DNA of 64,000 nucleotides, taken from contig NZ_CALMPA010000012.1 in assembly GCF_937871615.1 (NCBI RefSeq), positions 59,071 through 123,070 on the forward strand. The letters run 5' to 3'. Shown in pieces: positions 55,219 through 63,928 of the stretch. Source of the DNA: an uncultured Sphingomonas sp. GTDB taxonomy: Bacteria > Pseudomonadota > Alphaproteobacteria > Sphingomonadales > Sphingomonadaceae. Made by a program: the position numbers and the translations under genes. Each line of letters opens with the position of its first letter. Position 1 is the first letter of the stretch. Under the pieces are notes generated by a model. It saw only the letters and a list, made by a program, of their open reading frames with translations, was not told the origin of the DNA and made no database searches.

Positions 55219-56411
55219 AGTTCGGGATTGATCGCCTGCTCGCCGACGCGAGCCTCAGGAAGCCGCTGGAGGGGAAACGCGTGGCGTTGCTCGCGCATCC
55301 CGCCTCCGTCACCGCCGATCTGACGCACAGCCTCGATGCGCTGATCGCGGCGGGGGTGAAGGTAAGCGCGGTGTTCGGGCCGCAACATGGCGTGCGCGGC
55401 GATCTTCAGGACAATATGATGGAGTCGCCGGACTTCACCGATCCCACCTACGGGATGCCGGTGTTCAGCCTCTATGGCGAGGTGCGGCGACCCACCAGCC
55501 AGTCGATGGGGACGTTCGACGTGCTGCTGGTCGATCTCCAGGATGTCGGCTGCCGCATATACACCTTCGTCACGACGCTGCTTTACGTGCTGGAGGCGGC
55601 GGCCGCGCACGGCAAGGAAGTGTGGGTGCTCGATCGCCCTAATCCGGCCGGCCGGCCGATCGAGGGGCTGACCTTGCGCGCCGGCTGGGAAAGCTTCGTC
55701 GGTGCAGGGCCGATGCCGATGCGGCATGGGCTGACGCTGGGTGAAATGGGGCGCTGGTTCGTCGATCATTTCCGGCTCGACGTGGCATATCGCGTGATCG
55801 GGATGGACGGGTGGCGGCCCGATGCGGCGCCCGGCTATGGCTGGCCGGCTGATCGTGTGTGGATCAATCCCAGCCCCAATGCCGCCAACGTCAATATGGC
55901 GCGCGCCTATGCCGGCACGGTGATGCTGGAGGGGACGACGCTGAGCGAGGGCAGGGGAACGACGCGCCCGCTGGAACTGTTCGGTGCGCCCGATATCGAC
56001 GCGCGCGCGGTGATCGCGGAGATGCGCAGGCTCGCGCCCCAATGGCTCGCGGGCTGTGCGTTACGTGATTTCTGGTTCCAGCCGACCTTCCACAAGCATG
56101 TCGGGCAGCTTTGCACCGGCGTGTTCATCCACGCTGAAGGCCCGGCTTATGACGATGCCGCTTTCCGCCCGTGGCGGTTGCAAGCGCTGGCGTTCAAGGC
56201 GATCCGGCGGCTTTGGCCCGATTATCCGCTATGGCGCGATTTTCCGTATGAATATGAATTCGGCAAGCTCGCGATCGACGTGATTAACGGCGGCACGATG
56301 CTGCGCGAATGGGTGGATGACGCGGCGGCGGCACCGGCGGACCTAGACGGGCTGGCCGTGCCGGACGAGCAGGCATGGGCGGAAGAACGGCGCGGGTTCC
56401 TGCTTTATTGA
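55215..56411 (+). CDS. DUF1343 / NamZ-like exo-N-acetylmuramidase
   Basis: Protein of 398 residues of the DUF1343 family. Known members (NamZ of Bacillus) are exo-beta-N-acetylmuramidases that release N-acetylmuramic acid. Conserved segments are FGPQHGVRGDLQDNM, VLLVDLQDVGCRIYTFVTTL, VWVLDRPNPAGR, and WINPSPNAANVNMARAYAGT. There is no clear signal peptide, so it may act on imported fragments. It shares a four-base overlap with the DOMON-like gene. The family is clear; muramidase activity is by homology. Confidence 0.85.
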   Translation: MKFGIDRLLADASLRKPLEGKRVALLAHPASVTADLTHSLDALIAAGVKVSAVFGPQHGVRGDLQDNMMESPDFTDPTYGMPVFSLYGEVRRPTSQSMGTFDVLLVDLQDVGCRIYTFVTTLLYVLEAAAAHGKEVWVLDRPNPAGRPIEGLTLRAGWESFVGAGPMPMRHGLTLGEMGRWFVDHFRLDVAYRVIGMDGWRPDAAPGYGWPADRVWINPSPNAANVNMARAYAGTVMLEGTTLSEGRGTTRPLELFGAPDIDARAVIAEMRRLAPQWLAGCALRDFWFQPTFHKHVGQLCTGVFIHAEGPAYDDAAFRPWRLQALAFKAIRRLWPDYPLWRDFPYEYEFGKLAIDVINGGTMLREWVDDAAAAPADLDGLAVPDEQAWAEERRGFLLY

Positions 56412-56420
56412 AGGTCGGGT

Positions 56421-56843
56421 TCAGGCCTCGATCGTCACCGTCGATGGATGATGCTTGTCGAGATGGCGCTTGATCGTCTTCAGGTTGAGCGTGTTCGATC
56501 GGTAGAAGAAATCCGCCGCGTCGCCGATCAGCGGCACCATGCCGAGCACCGCGTCGAACCCGACGCGTGCGCTCATCCGGGCGAGCTGGAAGCGGCTCAT
56601 GCGCAGGTTGCGGGCTTCCCATACGATCCATGCGCCAAGCGCGGCGGCGATGAGATCGCCGACGACGGGAATGAGGCCGAGCAGCGCATCCAGCCCGACC
56701 CGCCGGTTGATCCCCGGCACGACGAACAGCCCTTCCAGCACCTTCTCCATCGCTTCGACGCGTTGGCGGACGTGCGCCGGATCGCGACTGAGCGGCAGCC
56801 GATCCAGAAGGGCGGGGTCAATGCGGGCGGTGCGCTGGTTCAT
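56421..56843 (-). CDS. DUF4112 domain protein
   Basis: Protein of 140 residues of the DUF4112 family of unknown function. It has two similar glycine/isoleucine-rich repeats, VGLDALLGLIPVVGDLIAAA and VGFDAVLGMVPLIGDAADFF, each a hydrophobic hairpin with an acidic residue (G-D) at its centre. These may be membrane-associated helices. It is convergent with the NamZ-like gene and lies seven bases downstream of the solute-binding lipoprotein gene on its own strand, so it may be co-transcribed with that gene. Confidence 0.8.
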   Translation of the reverse strand: MNQRTARIDPALLDRLPLSRDPAHVRQRVEAMEKVLEGLFVVPGINRRVGLDALLGLIPVVGDLIAAALGAWIVWEARNLRMSRFQLARMSARVGFDAVLGMVPLIGDAADFFYRSNTLNLKTIKRHLDKHHPSTVTIEA

Positions 56844-56849
56844 GCCCGA

Positions 56850-58394
56850 TCACTTGGGGACGGCCCTCAGGTGGTTCAACGGGTGCCACGCGCGCGGGTT
56901 TGGTTGCCATTGGCGCAGCCGCAGCGAAACGAGCGACCAGCGCAGCGGGCGCGCGATCGGGATGAACGGGACATCGGCGGCGATCGCGGCATCGGCGGCG
57001 GCGATCGCGTCACCGCGCGCGGCAAGCGTCGGGGCGACGCGCGCGGCCTCCAGCGCCTGATCGGCGGCGCCGCCGCATGGTGCACAGGCCGCCGCCAGAT
57101 ACCAGCGGGCGCTGTCATAGGGCGCGACCGCGTCCACCAGCCGCAAATCCGCGTCGCGATCGTCCAGTGCCGCCCGTTCCGGCTGGATGCCGATCGCGAT
57201 CAGGTCCGCGCCGATCCGCCCCCACAGCAGGTTGCCGCCGGGGCCGGAGGGAAGCGCGATGCGAAGCCGCAGCGGGCCAGGATGGTTGCGTTGCCATATC
57301 GCGATACGGGTGGCCGCTTGTAGCTGGCGATTATCGTGATCCTGCGCCACCCATGGCGACGATGCCGGGGCGGCGGCTGAATCGAGCTGATCGGGCAGCA
57401 ATTGCTCGGTTGACGCCCAATCGGCGGAAAAGGCGGCGGTGAGCGCGGCGCGGTCGATCACTCCAGCGAGGGCAGAGCGGTTGGCCTGCTCCTCCAGGAA
57501 GCCCGTCCGCTTCACGATCGCCAGCCCGAACAACCCGCCCGCTGGATCGAGTCGCACATTGGCGGGTGGAAGCGAGGCGAGTTGGAGCAACGGCCAGTCT
57601 CGCACGGTGCCCCCGGTGACGAGGTCCGATCGGTGCGCGGCAAAGCGGGTGATCGCGCGTGCGGCGGTTTCGCCGATCAGCCGAACGTCATCCTCCGGCA
57701 CTTTTTCCCGTTCCTCGTCGGGCGAGCGATCGAGCGCGCGCACTGGCGTCAGGAGTAGTGAGCGGGGATTTTGGTGCGCGATGCGAAACGGCCCGCTGCC
57801 GGCGGGGCCGCTGGTTGCCGGCCCGCGCAGCCGCATGATCGCCAGTTCGGGCTGGGCGAAGATCTTCAGCAGATCGGGGCGCGGATAGGAAAGCTCGATC
57901 TGGATGATCTGCGGCGTCATCGCCACGATCGATTCGATCGCGGTGAGATAGGGCTTCAGGGGGTTGTGCGAGGCCGGCGCGATCTGGCGTTTCAGGATCG
58001 CCACCACTTCGGGCGCGGTGACCGGGCGACCATCGGACCATCGCGCCTCGCGCAGGCGGAAGATATAGGTTCGCCCCTCATCCGTAACGATCCAGCGTTC
58101 GGCGACGCCCGGCTCGATCTGGCCGGTGGCATCGAAGCGCACCAGCCCCTGCGCGACCGAATCGGCCAGCAGGCGATCGCTTTCCGGGGTTTCGCCGCGG
58201 CTGGCGTCGCGCAATTGGGGCGCCGTGCCGATCACGCTGGCGACGACCGGGCCGATATCGGCGCGCCGGTCGCAACCGGCGATCAACGCCAGTGCGGCAC
58301 ATGCGATGGTGCGGACGGCGGGACTCGAACCCGCACGCCAATGGCAGAAGATTTTAAGTCTCCAGCGTCTACCGATTCCGCCACGTCCGCGCAT
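56850..58394 (-). CDS. Family 5 solute-binding lipoprotein with unusual start
   Basis: Substrate-binding protein of the peptide/nickel ABC transporter family (SBP family 5). The mature part begins at a lipobox LALIAGC, then carries RFDATGQIEPGVAERW, YIFRLREARWSDGRPVTAPE and GSGPFRIAHQNPRSL, the typical SBP5 pattern. It is about 470 residues after the lipobox. The frame upstream of the lipobox has no normal start until ATG 58394, which lies just before tRNA-Leu(TAA), so the N-terminal 30 codons would be read from the tRNA. CTG 58292 or TTG 58286 are alternatives. No permease or ATPase gene adjoins it. Confidence 0.75.
   Translation of the reverse strand: MRGRGGIGRRWRLKIFCHWRAGSSPAVRTIACAALALIAGCDRRADIGPVVASVIGTAPQLRDASRGETPESDRLLADSVAQGLVRFDATGQIEPGVAERWIVTDEGRTYIFRLREARWSDGRPVTAPEVVAILKRQIAPASHNPLKPYLTAIESIVAMTPQIIQIELSYPRPDLLKIFAQPELAIMRLRGPATSGPAGSGPFRIAHQNPRSLLLTPVRALDRSPDEEREKVPEDDVRLIGETAARAITRFAAHRSDLVTGGTVRDWPLLQLASLPPANVRLDPAGGLFGLAIVKRTGFLEEQANRSALAGVIDRAALTAAFSADWASTEQLLPDQLDSAAAPASSPWVAQDHDNRQLQAATRIAIWQRNHPGPLRLRIALPSGPGGNLLWGRIGADLIAIGIQPERAALDDRDADLRLVDAVAPYDSARWYLAAACAPCGGAADQALEAARVAPTLAARGDAIAAADAAIAADVPFIPIARPLRWSLVSLRLRQWQPNPRAWHPLNHLRAVPK
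58307..58390 (-). tRNA. tRNA-Leu (TAA)
   Basis: Class II tRNA of 84 bases with encoded CCA on the minus strand. Acceptor GCGGACG pairs with CGTCCGC, the D-arm contains GGCGGAATCGGTAGACGC, the anticodon stem GGAGA/TCTTC encloses CTTAAAA, giving TAA, a long variable arm (TGCCATTGGCG) follows, and the T-arm is GGTTCGAGTCCC. It lies inside the reading frame of the solute-binding lipoprotein gene, upstream of its lipobox. Confidence 0.95.
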
Positions 58395-58428
58395 CGCCCG
58401 CGACGTGAAGTCTACCGGGAAGCGAACG

Positions 58429-58710
58429 TCAAGCGACGTTGAGCCGGATTCGCATTTCCTTGCCCGGTTTGAAATAGGGAACGCGCTTCGCATCCACCTC
58501 AACTAGCTCCCCGGTGCGCGGATTGCGACCAGTGCGCGCATCGCGCGCGCGCGTGGAGAAGGCGCCGAAGCCGCGCAACTCGACACGGCCGTTTTCCGCC
58601 AGCCGGCGCACGATTTCATCGAAGAAGGTGGAAACGAGCGCCTCAACCTCGCGCAACGAAAGCTCGGGGTTGGCCTCGGCAAGCTGCTCGACGAGTTCGG
58701 AGCGGATCAT
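58429..58710 (-). CDS. ihfB: Integration host factor beta subunit
   Basis: DNA-bending protein of 93 residues. It starts [20 protein letters not shown] and has the IHF/HU arm [21 protein letters not shown] followed by [15 protein letters not shown]. The subunit type is indicated by its length and by its position directly downstream of rpsA, which is the conserved rpsA-ihfB order. IHF binds specific sites and bends DNA by about 160 degrees. The gap from rpsA is 160 bases and contains a terminator-like stem, so it may also have its own promoter. Confidence 0.93.
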   Translation of the reverse strand: MIRSELVEQLAEANPELSLREVEALVSTFFDEIVRRLAENGRVELRGFGAFSTRARDARTGRNPRTGELVEVDAKRVPYFKPGKEMRIRLNVA

Positions 58711-58832
58711 AGTGCAACCTCAGGTGCGATTCTCCGCGGCGCGCGGGAACCATTCGGTCGCGATAATACAGGCAAAGTGCGGGTCGGAATAGGACCGAAA
58801 CGACGATATCTTACAAATTTGTGCCGGATCGA

Positions 58833-58863
58833 GAACCGGGCGGGAAAAGATCCCACCCGGTTC
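58833..58863 (-). terminator. Terminator-like stem after rpsA
   Basis: On the minus strand GAACCGGGTGGGA and TCCCGCCCGGTTC pair over 13 bases with one wobble and a short TCTTT-type loop, a few bases after the rpsA stop. No strong T-run follows, so termination may be partial and allow read-through to ihfB. Confidence 0.6.
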
Positions 58864-58870
58864 GCCGACA

Positions 58871-60580
58871 TTACTTCTTGGTTTCGCGAGCCTTCAGCGC
58901 TTCGCCGAGGATGTCGCCGAGCGACGCGCCCGAATCGGACGAGCCGTATTGCGCCACAGCCTGCTTCTCCTCGGCGATCTGCATCGCCTTGATCGAGAAG
59001 GTGGGCTTCTTCGAACGATCGAAGCCGGTGACCATCGCGTCGAGCTTCTGGCCGACCTGGAAACGCTCCGCGCGCTGCTCGTCGCGGTCGCGGCCGAGAT
59101 CGGTGCGCTTGATGAAGCCGGTCGCGCCATCGTCGCCCGCCTGCACTTCGAGGCCCGCATCGCGGACTTCGAGGACGGTGACGGTGACGATCGCGTTCTT
59201 CGACAGGCGATCGCCCGCCGCCGACGCGCCGACCACCGGGCCGCCGCGCTCAAGCTGCTTCATGCCGAGCGAGATGCGCTCCTTCTCCGCGTCGATATCG
59301 AGCACGATGGCGGTGACCATCTCGCCCTTGCGGTGCAGCGCCAGCGCGTCCTCGCCCGAAACGCCCCAGGCGATGTCGGACATGTGGACCATGCCGTCGA
59401 CATCGCTGTCGAGGCCGATGAACAGGCCGAACTCGGTCGCGTTCTTGACTTCGCCCTCGACGGTCGAGCCGATCGGATGCTCGGCTGCGAACTTCTCCCA
59501 CGGATTGGCCTGCGCCTGCTTGAGGCCGAGGCTGATGCGGCGCTTGTCCTCATCGACCTCGAGCACGACCACGTCGACTTCCTGGCTGGTCGAGACGATC
59601 TTGCCCGGATGGACATTCTTCTTGGTCCAGGACATTTCGCTGACGTGGACGAGGCCCTCGATGCCGGCTTCCAGCTCAACGAACGCGCCATATTCGGTGA
59701 TGTTCGTGACGCGGCCCGACAGCTTCGCGCCGACCGGATATTTGCCGCCCGCGCCATCCCACGGATCGCTTTCGAGCTGCTTCATGCCGAGCGAGATGCG
59801 CTGCGTATCCTTGTTGATGCGGATGATCTGCACCTTCACGGTGTCGCCGATGTTGATCATCTCGCTCGGATGGGCGACGCGCTTGTAGCTCAGATCGGTG
59901 ACATGGAGCAGGCCGTCGATGCCACCCAGATCCACGAAGGCGCCGTAATCGGTGATGTTCTTCACCACGCCGTCGATGATCTGGCCTTCGTGCAGCGACT
60001 GAATCAGGCCCGAACGCTGCTCGGCGCGGGTTTCTTCCAGAACGGCGCGACGCGAGACCACGATATTGCCGCGCTTACGATCCATCTTCAGGATCTGGAA
60101 CGGCTGCGGGATATCCATCAGCGGGGTGACATCGCGCACCGGGCGGATATCGACCTGGCTGCCGGGCAGGAAGGCGACGGCGCCGTTCAGATCGACGGTG
60201 AAGCCGCCCTTCACGCGGCCGAAGATCACGCCCTCTACGCGCGCGGTCTTGGCGAATTCGGTTTCCAGATTGTCCCATGCGGCTTCGCGGCGCGCGCGAT
60301 CGCGCGACAGCATCGCTTCGCCGTGCATGTTCTCGACGCGATCGACATAGACTTCGACTTCGTCGCCGACCTTAAGCTCGGCCTTCTGGCCGGGGGCGGC
60401 GAATTCGCGCAGCGGCACGCGGCCTTCGCTCTTGAGGCCGACGTCGATGATCGCCATGTCGTTTTCGATGCCGGTGACGGTGCCGTGCACCACGCGGCCC
60501 TCGAAGCTGTCGGCGCCGCCGAACATGTCATCGAGCATCGCGGCGAAATCGTCGCGGGTTGGGGTTGGCATTGAGGCCAT
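58871..60580 (-). CDS. rpsA: 30S ribosomal protein S1
   Basis: Ribosomal protein S1 of 569 residues. Six S1 RNA-binding repeats can be followed, among them EGRVVHGTVTGIENDMAIID, GVIFGRVKGGFTVDLNGAV, IIDGVVKNITDYGAFVDLGG, KLSGRVTNITEYGAFVELEA, TVEGEVKNATEFGLFIGLDS and VTVTVLEVRDAGLEVQAGDD. The C-terminus ends GDILGEALKARETKK. It helps mRNA loading on the 30S subunit. ATG 60580 is preferred; an upstream frame to 60709 is not supported. It follows cmk on the minus strand. Confidence 0.97.
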   Translation of the reverse strand: MASMPTPTRDDFAAMLDDMFGGADSFEGRVVHGTVTGIENDMAIIDVGLKSEGRVPLREFAAPGQKAELKVGDEVEVYVDRVENMHGEAMLSRDRARREAAWDNLETEFAKTARVEGVIFGRVKGGFTVDLNGAVAFLPGSQVDIRPVRDVTPLMDIPQPFQILKMDRKRGNIVVSRRAVLEETRAEQRSGLIQSLHEGQIIDGVVKNITDYGAFVDLGGIDGLLHVTDLSYKRVAHPSEMINIGDTVKVQIIRINKDTQRISLGMKQLESDPWDGAGGKYPVGAKLSGRVTNITEYGAFVELEAGIEGLVHVSEMSWTKKNVHPGKIVSTSQEVDVVVLEVDEDKRRISLGLKQAQANPWEKFAAEHPIGSTVEGEVKNATEFGLFIGLDSDVDGMVHMSDIAWGVSGEDALALHRKGEMVTAIVLDIDAEKERISLGMKQLERGGPVVGASAAGDRLSKNAIVTVTVLEVRDAGLEVQAGDDGATGFIKRTDLGRDRDEQRAERFQVGQKLDAMVTGFDRSKKPTFSIKAMQIAEEKQAVAQYGSSDSGASLGDILGEALKARETKK

Positions 60581-60723
60581 AAAGCTAGAGTTCCTTAAGT
60601 CGTTTCCGGCCAAACGGTTGAATCCGCTGGTCTTGGCCTTCACTGCCGCGCCGACCCCATGTCGATGCGGCATCCATTGGACGGGGGGGTGAGAGGGCCA
60701 AGACGCCAATGCGAAAAGGGCGC

Positions 60724-60739
60724 GAGAGGATAGCCTCTC
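60724..60739 (-). repeat. Small inverted repeat between cmk and rpsA
   Basis: GAGAGG-ATAG-CCTCTC forms a short stem in the 290-base gap between cmk and rpsA, which presumably contains the rpsA promoter. Its role is unknown. Confidence 0.4.
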
Positions 60740-60797
60740 CGCCGTGCCCCCGCAGACCCCAGCCTGCCGGACCGGCGCCCCTTAGCTCAAGTGATGG

Positions 60798-60806
60798 TTA
60801 TCCACA
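60798..60806 (+). promoter_or_regulatory. DnaA-box-like site
   Basis: TTATCCACA, a perfect match to the E. coli DnaA box consensus, occurs once in the cmk-rpsA gap. A single box may be chance or a regulatory site for rpsA; a replication origin is not suggested since no cluster of boxes was found. Confidence 0.35.
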
Positions 60807-60870
60807 AGCAAATGGCGGTGGGATGCGGTGGGGCGCGATGGGGCTTCGCGCATGGCGGTTCGCCGCCCAC

Positions 60871-61512
60871 TCAGCCCTTCGCTGCCGCCTTTCGCGCGCG
60901 CTGTTCCTCAACCAGCGCGATCGCCTTCTCCACTGATGCCTCGATCGACAGGAAGCTGGTATCGAGCAGCGCGGCATCGGGCGCGGGTACGAGCGGGGCC
61001 GCGCTGCGCGTGCTGTCGCGCTGATCGCGCGCGCGGATGTCGGCCAGAACCTGATCGAAGCTGATGGTGGAGCCGTGCGAATGAAGCTCTGTGTGGCGTC
61101 GGCGCGCGCGGATGTTCGGCGTCGCCTTCACGAACAGCTTGGCATCCGCATCGGGCGCGATCACGGTCCCGATATCGCGCCCGTCGAGCACCGCGCCGCC
61201 TTCCTGGTGCGCGAAGCGTTTTTGCCGCTGGAACAGCGCGGCGCGCACCAGCGGATGCGCCGACACCACGGAGGCGAGCTTGCCGATCTCGCCATCGCGC
61301 AGCACCGGATCGGCCAGCGTCAGGTCATCGAACCCACAGGCTGCGACCGCATCGGCTTCGCGCGTCGGATCGAGCCCCAGTCGATCGACCGTCGCCGCCA
61401 CCGCGCGATAAAGCAGCCCGGTATCCAGATGCGGCAGGTGATAATGTTTGGCGAGCGCCTTGGCGATCGTGCCCTTGCCGGATGCCGCCGGCCCATCGAC
61501 CGCGATAATCAT
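60871..61512 (-). CDS. cmk: Cytidylate kinase
   Basis: Nucleoside monophosphate kinase of 213 residues that phosphorylates CMP and dCMP. The P-loop is VDGPAASGKGTIAK at about 5-18, HLDTGLLYRAVA (about 32-43) binds the substrate, and LDGRDIGTVIAPDADAKLFV contains the conserved metal- and CMP-binding residues. It lies between rpsA and the S33 hydrolase; its ATG overlaps the stop of the latter by four bases. The usual order is aroA-cmk-rpsA; here one gene is inserted. Confidence 0.95.
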   Translation of the reverse strand: MIIAVDGPAASGKGTIAKALAKHYHLPHLDTGLLYRAVAATVDRLGLDPTREADAVAACGFDDLTLADPVLRDGEIGKLASVVSAHPLVRAALFQRQKRFAHQEGGAVLDGRDIGTVIAPDADAKLFVKATPNIRARRRHTELHSHGSTISFDQVLADIRARDQRDSTRSAAPLVPAPDAALLDTSFLSIEASVEKAIALVEEQRARKAAAKG

Positions 61513-62498
61513 GCCAGCGCATCCTGCCGCGCGAGCCAGCCGCGCAGCACCGCGATCGTCTCCTCCGGGCGATCGCCGAAGATATTGTGCGCCGCGCCGG
61601 GGATCACCGCGAATTCGGCGCCGGGCACGCGCGCGGCATAGCTGCCGATCGTCGCCGGGCGGGCTTCGTCATATTGGCCGCAAATAAACAATGTGCGCTT
61701 CCCATCGAGCCTGGCGAGCAGCGGCTCGCCGTCATATTTTCTCAGCGTGCCGGTCGATACGAACTCGCTCGACCCCCACATCGTTTCATAGAGCCGCGCG
61801 TTGAAACCGTGGCCCCCGACGGCGCTGGCATAGGCGCGCCGCGCGTCCGATGCTGGTTCACGGCCATTGTAGGCGGCGTAAAACGCCTTGCTCGCCGTCG
61901 CGCAACTGGCCGGCTGCGGGGCCTTGAGCGCCTCGCAGCGGCGGATTTCGTCGCGGATCGGGGCGGGGAGGGCGTCAACGAGGATGTTGGCGTCGCCGAT
62001 CCAGCTTCTGGTCGCGATCAGCGGGCTGGCGAGAGCGAGACCTGCCAGGCCCGCCGGGCGCCGCGCGCCATATTCCAGCGCGATCGTGCCGCCCCAGCTA
62101 TGCCCCAGCACATGGCAGCGGGTGAGGCCGAGCGCGCGGCGGATCGCATCGACCTCGTCCACGAAACGCGAGACGCGCCAGTTGGCGGGATCGTTCGGCT
62201 GGTCCGACCGGCCCGAATCGAGCTGGTCGTAGAGGATCACCGCGCGCTCGTCGGCCAGCGGCAGCGCTTCCAGCAGCGCGTCATGCGTGCCGCCGGGGCC
62301 GCCGTGGATCAGCAGCAGCGGCGCGCGTGGGCCGGCGAGGTCGCCGTTGACGCGGGCATAGACGCGCCCGCCCTCGACCAGCACCATTTCCTCGCGGGTC
62401 GGCGCAGGATAGCTTGCCAGCCCGCGCGCCATCGCGGGCAGCGGCAGCAGTGTGGCCAGCCCGCCGGCGAGCAGCAGTCGCCTGTCGATCAGTCCCAC
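61509..62498 (-). CDS. Proline iminopeptidase-like alpha/beta hydrolase (S33)
   Basis: Alpha/beta hydrolase of 329 residues with an N-terminal signal peptide (RRLLLAGGLATLLPLPAMA). The nucleophile elbow is GHSWGG (about 133-138), the oxyanion region has LLIHGGPGGTH, the second HGGPG of the prolyl aminopeptidase family, and the catalytic Asp/His are in QYDEARP and PGAAHNIFG. It probably cleaves an N-terminal proline or a small ester outside the cytoplasm. It overlaps aroA by 10 bases and cmk by four, so it is embedded in the aroA-cmk-rpsA operon. Confidence 0.88.
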   Translation of the reverse strand: MGLIDRRLLLAGGLATLLPLPAMARGLASYPAPTREEMVLVEGGRVYARVNGDLAGPRAPLLLIHGGPGGTHDALLEALPLADERAVILYDQLDSGRSDQPNDPANWRVSRFVDEVDAIRRALGLTRCHVLGHSWGGTIALEYGARRPAGLAGLALASPLIATRSWIGDANILVDALPAPIRDEIRRCEALKAPQPASCATASKAFYAAYNGREPASDARRAYASAVGGHGFNARLYETMWGSSEFVSTGTLRKYDGEPLLARLDGKRTLFICGQYDEARPATIGSYAARVPGAEFAVIPGAAHNIFGDRPEETIAVLRGWLARQDALA

Positions 62499-63829
62499 GC
62501 GACATTTCCCCCGAGCGATTCGAGCAATTCGAAGAAGGTGGGGAAGCTCGTCCTCACCGGCGCGGCATCGTCGATCATCACGGCGGCGCGCGCGTGAAGC
62601 CCGGCGATCGCCATGCTCATCGCGATGCGGTGATCGAGCTTCGTGGCGACGCGCGCGCCACCGGGAATCGGATCGCCGCCGGTGCCGTCGATCGACAGGC
62701 CATCCTCATGCTCGATCAGCGCCACGCCGTTATCTTCGAGCGCCGCCTTCATCGCGGCGATGCGATCGGATTCCTTGACGCGCAACTCCTCCGCGCCGCG
62801 CGCGATGGTGCGGCCACTGGCGAAAGCCGCGGCGACGAACAGCGCGGGATATTCGTCGATCATCGAAGGCGCGAGTTCTCGCGGCACTTCTATTCCCTTG
62901 AGCGCCGCGTGGCGCACATGCAGGTCGGCAACCGGCTCGCCGCCCACCGTGCGCGGGTTCAGTTCGGTGATGTCCGCGCCCATCAGCCGGAGCGCGATGA
63001 CGATGCCGCTGCGGGTCGGGTTCATGCCGACATTCTCCACCACCACATCGCTGCCCGGCACGATCGACGCGGCGACCAGCCAGAAGGCGGCGGACGAAGG
63101 ATCGCCCGGCACGACGATGGATTGCGGCTTCAATTCCGCCTCGCCGGTGATCGAGATGATGCGCCCCTGCGGTGATTCCTCGACGCTCAGCGCCGCGCCG
63201 AACCCGGCGAGCATCCGCTCGCTATGATCGCGCGTCGGGATCGGCTCGATCACGCGGGTGGAGCCCGGCGTGTTGAGCCCGGCGAGCAGGATCGCCGACT
63301 TCACCTGTGCGGACGCCACCGGCAGCGTATAGCCGATCGGCACGGCGGGGCAGAGCCCGCGCACCATCAGCGGCAGCCGCCCGCCGGGCGAGGCGGTGAA
63401 TTGCGCGCCCATCGTGGATAGCGGATCAATCACGCGCTTCATCGGTCGCGCCGAGAGCGAGGCGTCTCCGGTGAAGGTCGTGGTGATCGGGTGGGTGGCG
63501 ACCAGCCCCATCAGCAGGCGGGTGGACGTGCCGGAATTGCCCATCTCCAGCGCGGATTCTGGTTGAAGCAGGCCGCCCACGCCGACGCCATATATGCGCC
63601 AGATGCCATCCTCGCCACGCGTGATCCGCGCGCCCATCGCACGCATCGCGGCGGCGGTGGCGAGCACGTCCTCGCCCTCTAATAGTCCCTCGACCCGGCT
63701 TTCGCCTACCGCGAGCGCGGAAAGCATCAATGCGCGATGACTGATTGATTTATCGCCGGGAACGCGGATTTTGCCCCGGAGGACGGCGGCGGCGGTGACG
63801 GTGACGGGTTGGGGGGCAGCGTGAACCAT
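62489..63829 (-). CDS. aroA: 3-phosphoshikimate 1-carboxyvinyltransferase (EPSP synthase)
   Basis: Shikimate pathway enzyme of 446 residues that joins shikimate-3-phosphate and PEP. Motifs include GDKSISHRALMLSALA at about 23-38, EMGNSGTSTRLLMGLV at about 91-106, and the catalytic region SFAGDASLSARPMKRV (read here as FTGDASLSARPMKRV). The PEP-site Gly of NSGT is intact. The C-terminus holds the segments EELRVKESDRIAAM and LDHRIAMSMAIAGL. It is the first gene of the minus-strand run aroA, S33 hydrolase, cmk, rpsA, ihfB, and starts close to the divergent gene at 63929. Confidence 0.96.
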   Translation of the reverse strand: MVHAAPQPVTVTAAAVLRGKIRVPGDKSISHRALMLSALAVGESRVEGLLEGEDVLATAAAMRAMGARITRGEDGIWRIYGVGVGGLLQPESALEMGNSGTSTRLLMGLVATHPITTTFTGDASLSARPMKRVIDPLSTMGAQFTASPGGRLPLMVRGLCPAVPIGYTLPVASAQVKSAILLAGLNTPGSTRVIEPIPTRDHSERMLAGFGAALSVEESPQGRIISITGEAELKPQSIVVPGDPSSAAFWLVAASIVPGSDVVVENVGMNPTRSGIVIALRLMGADITELNPRTVGGEPVADLHVRHAALKGIEVPRELAPSMIDEYPALFVAAAFASGRTIARGAEELRVKESDRIAAMKAALEDNGVALIEHEDGLSIDGTGGDPIPGGARVATKLDHRIAMSMAIAGLHARAAVMIDDAAPVRTSFPTFFELLESLGGNVAWD

Positions 63830-63928
63830 GTTCGCGCGGCCTTGCCAGCCGGGTTATGCTATGGCAAGGCGCGCGCTTCTTCGCAGGGACGGCCTGTTGA
63901 AACACCCATCCGAAAGGTTCTGCACGGC

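Noticed and set aside
60798-60806. Possible replication origin element
   Set aside because: A single DnaA box without an AT-rich region or further boxes does not support an origin.
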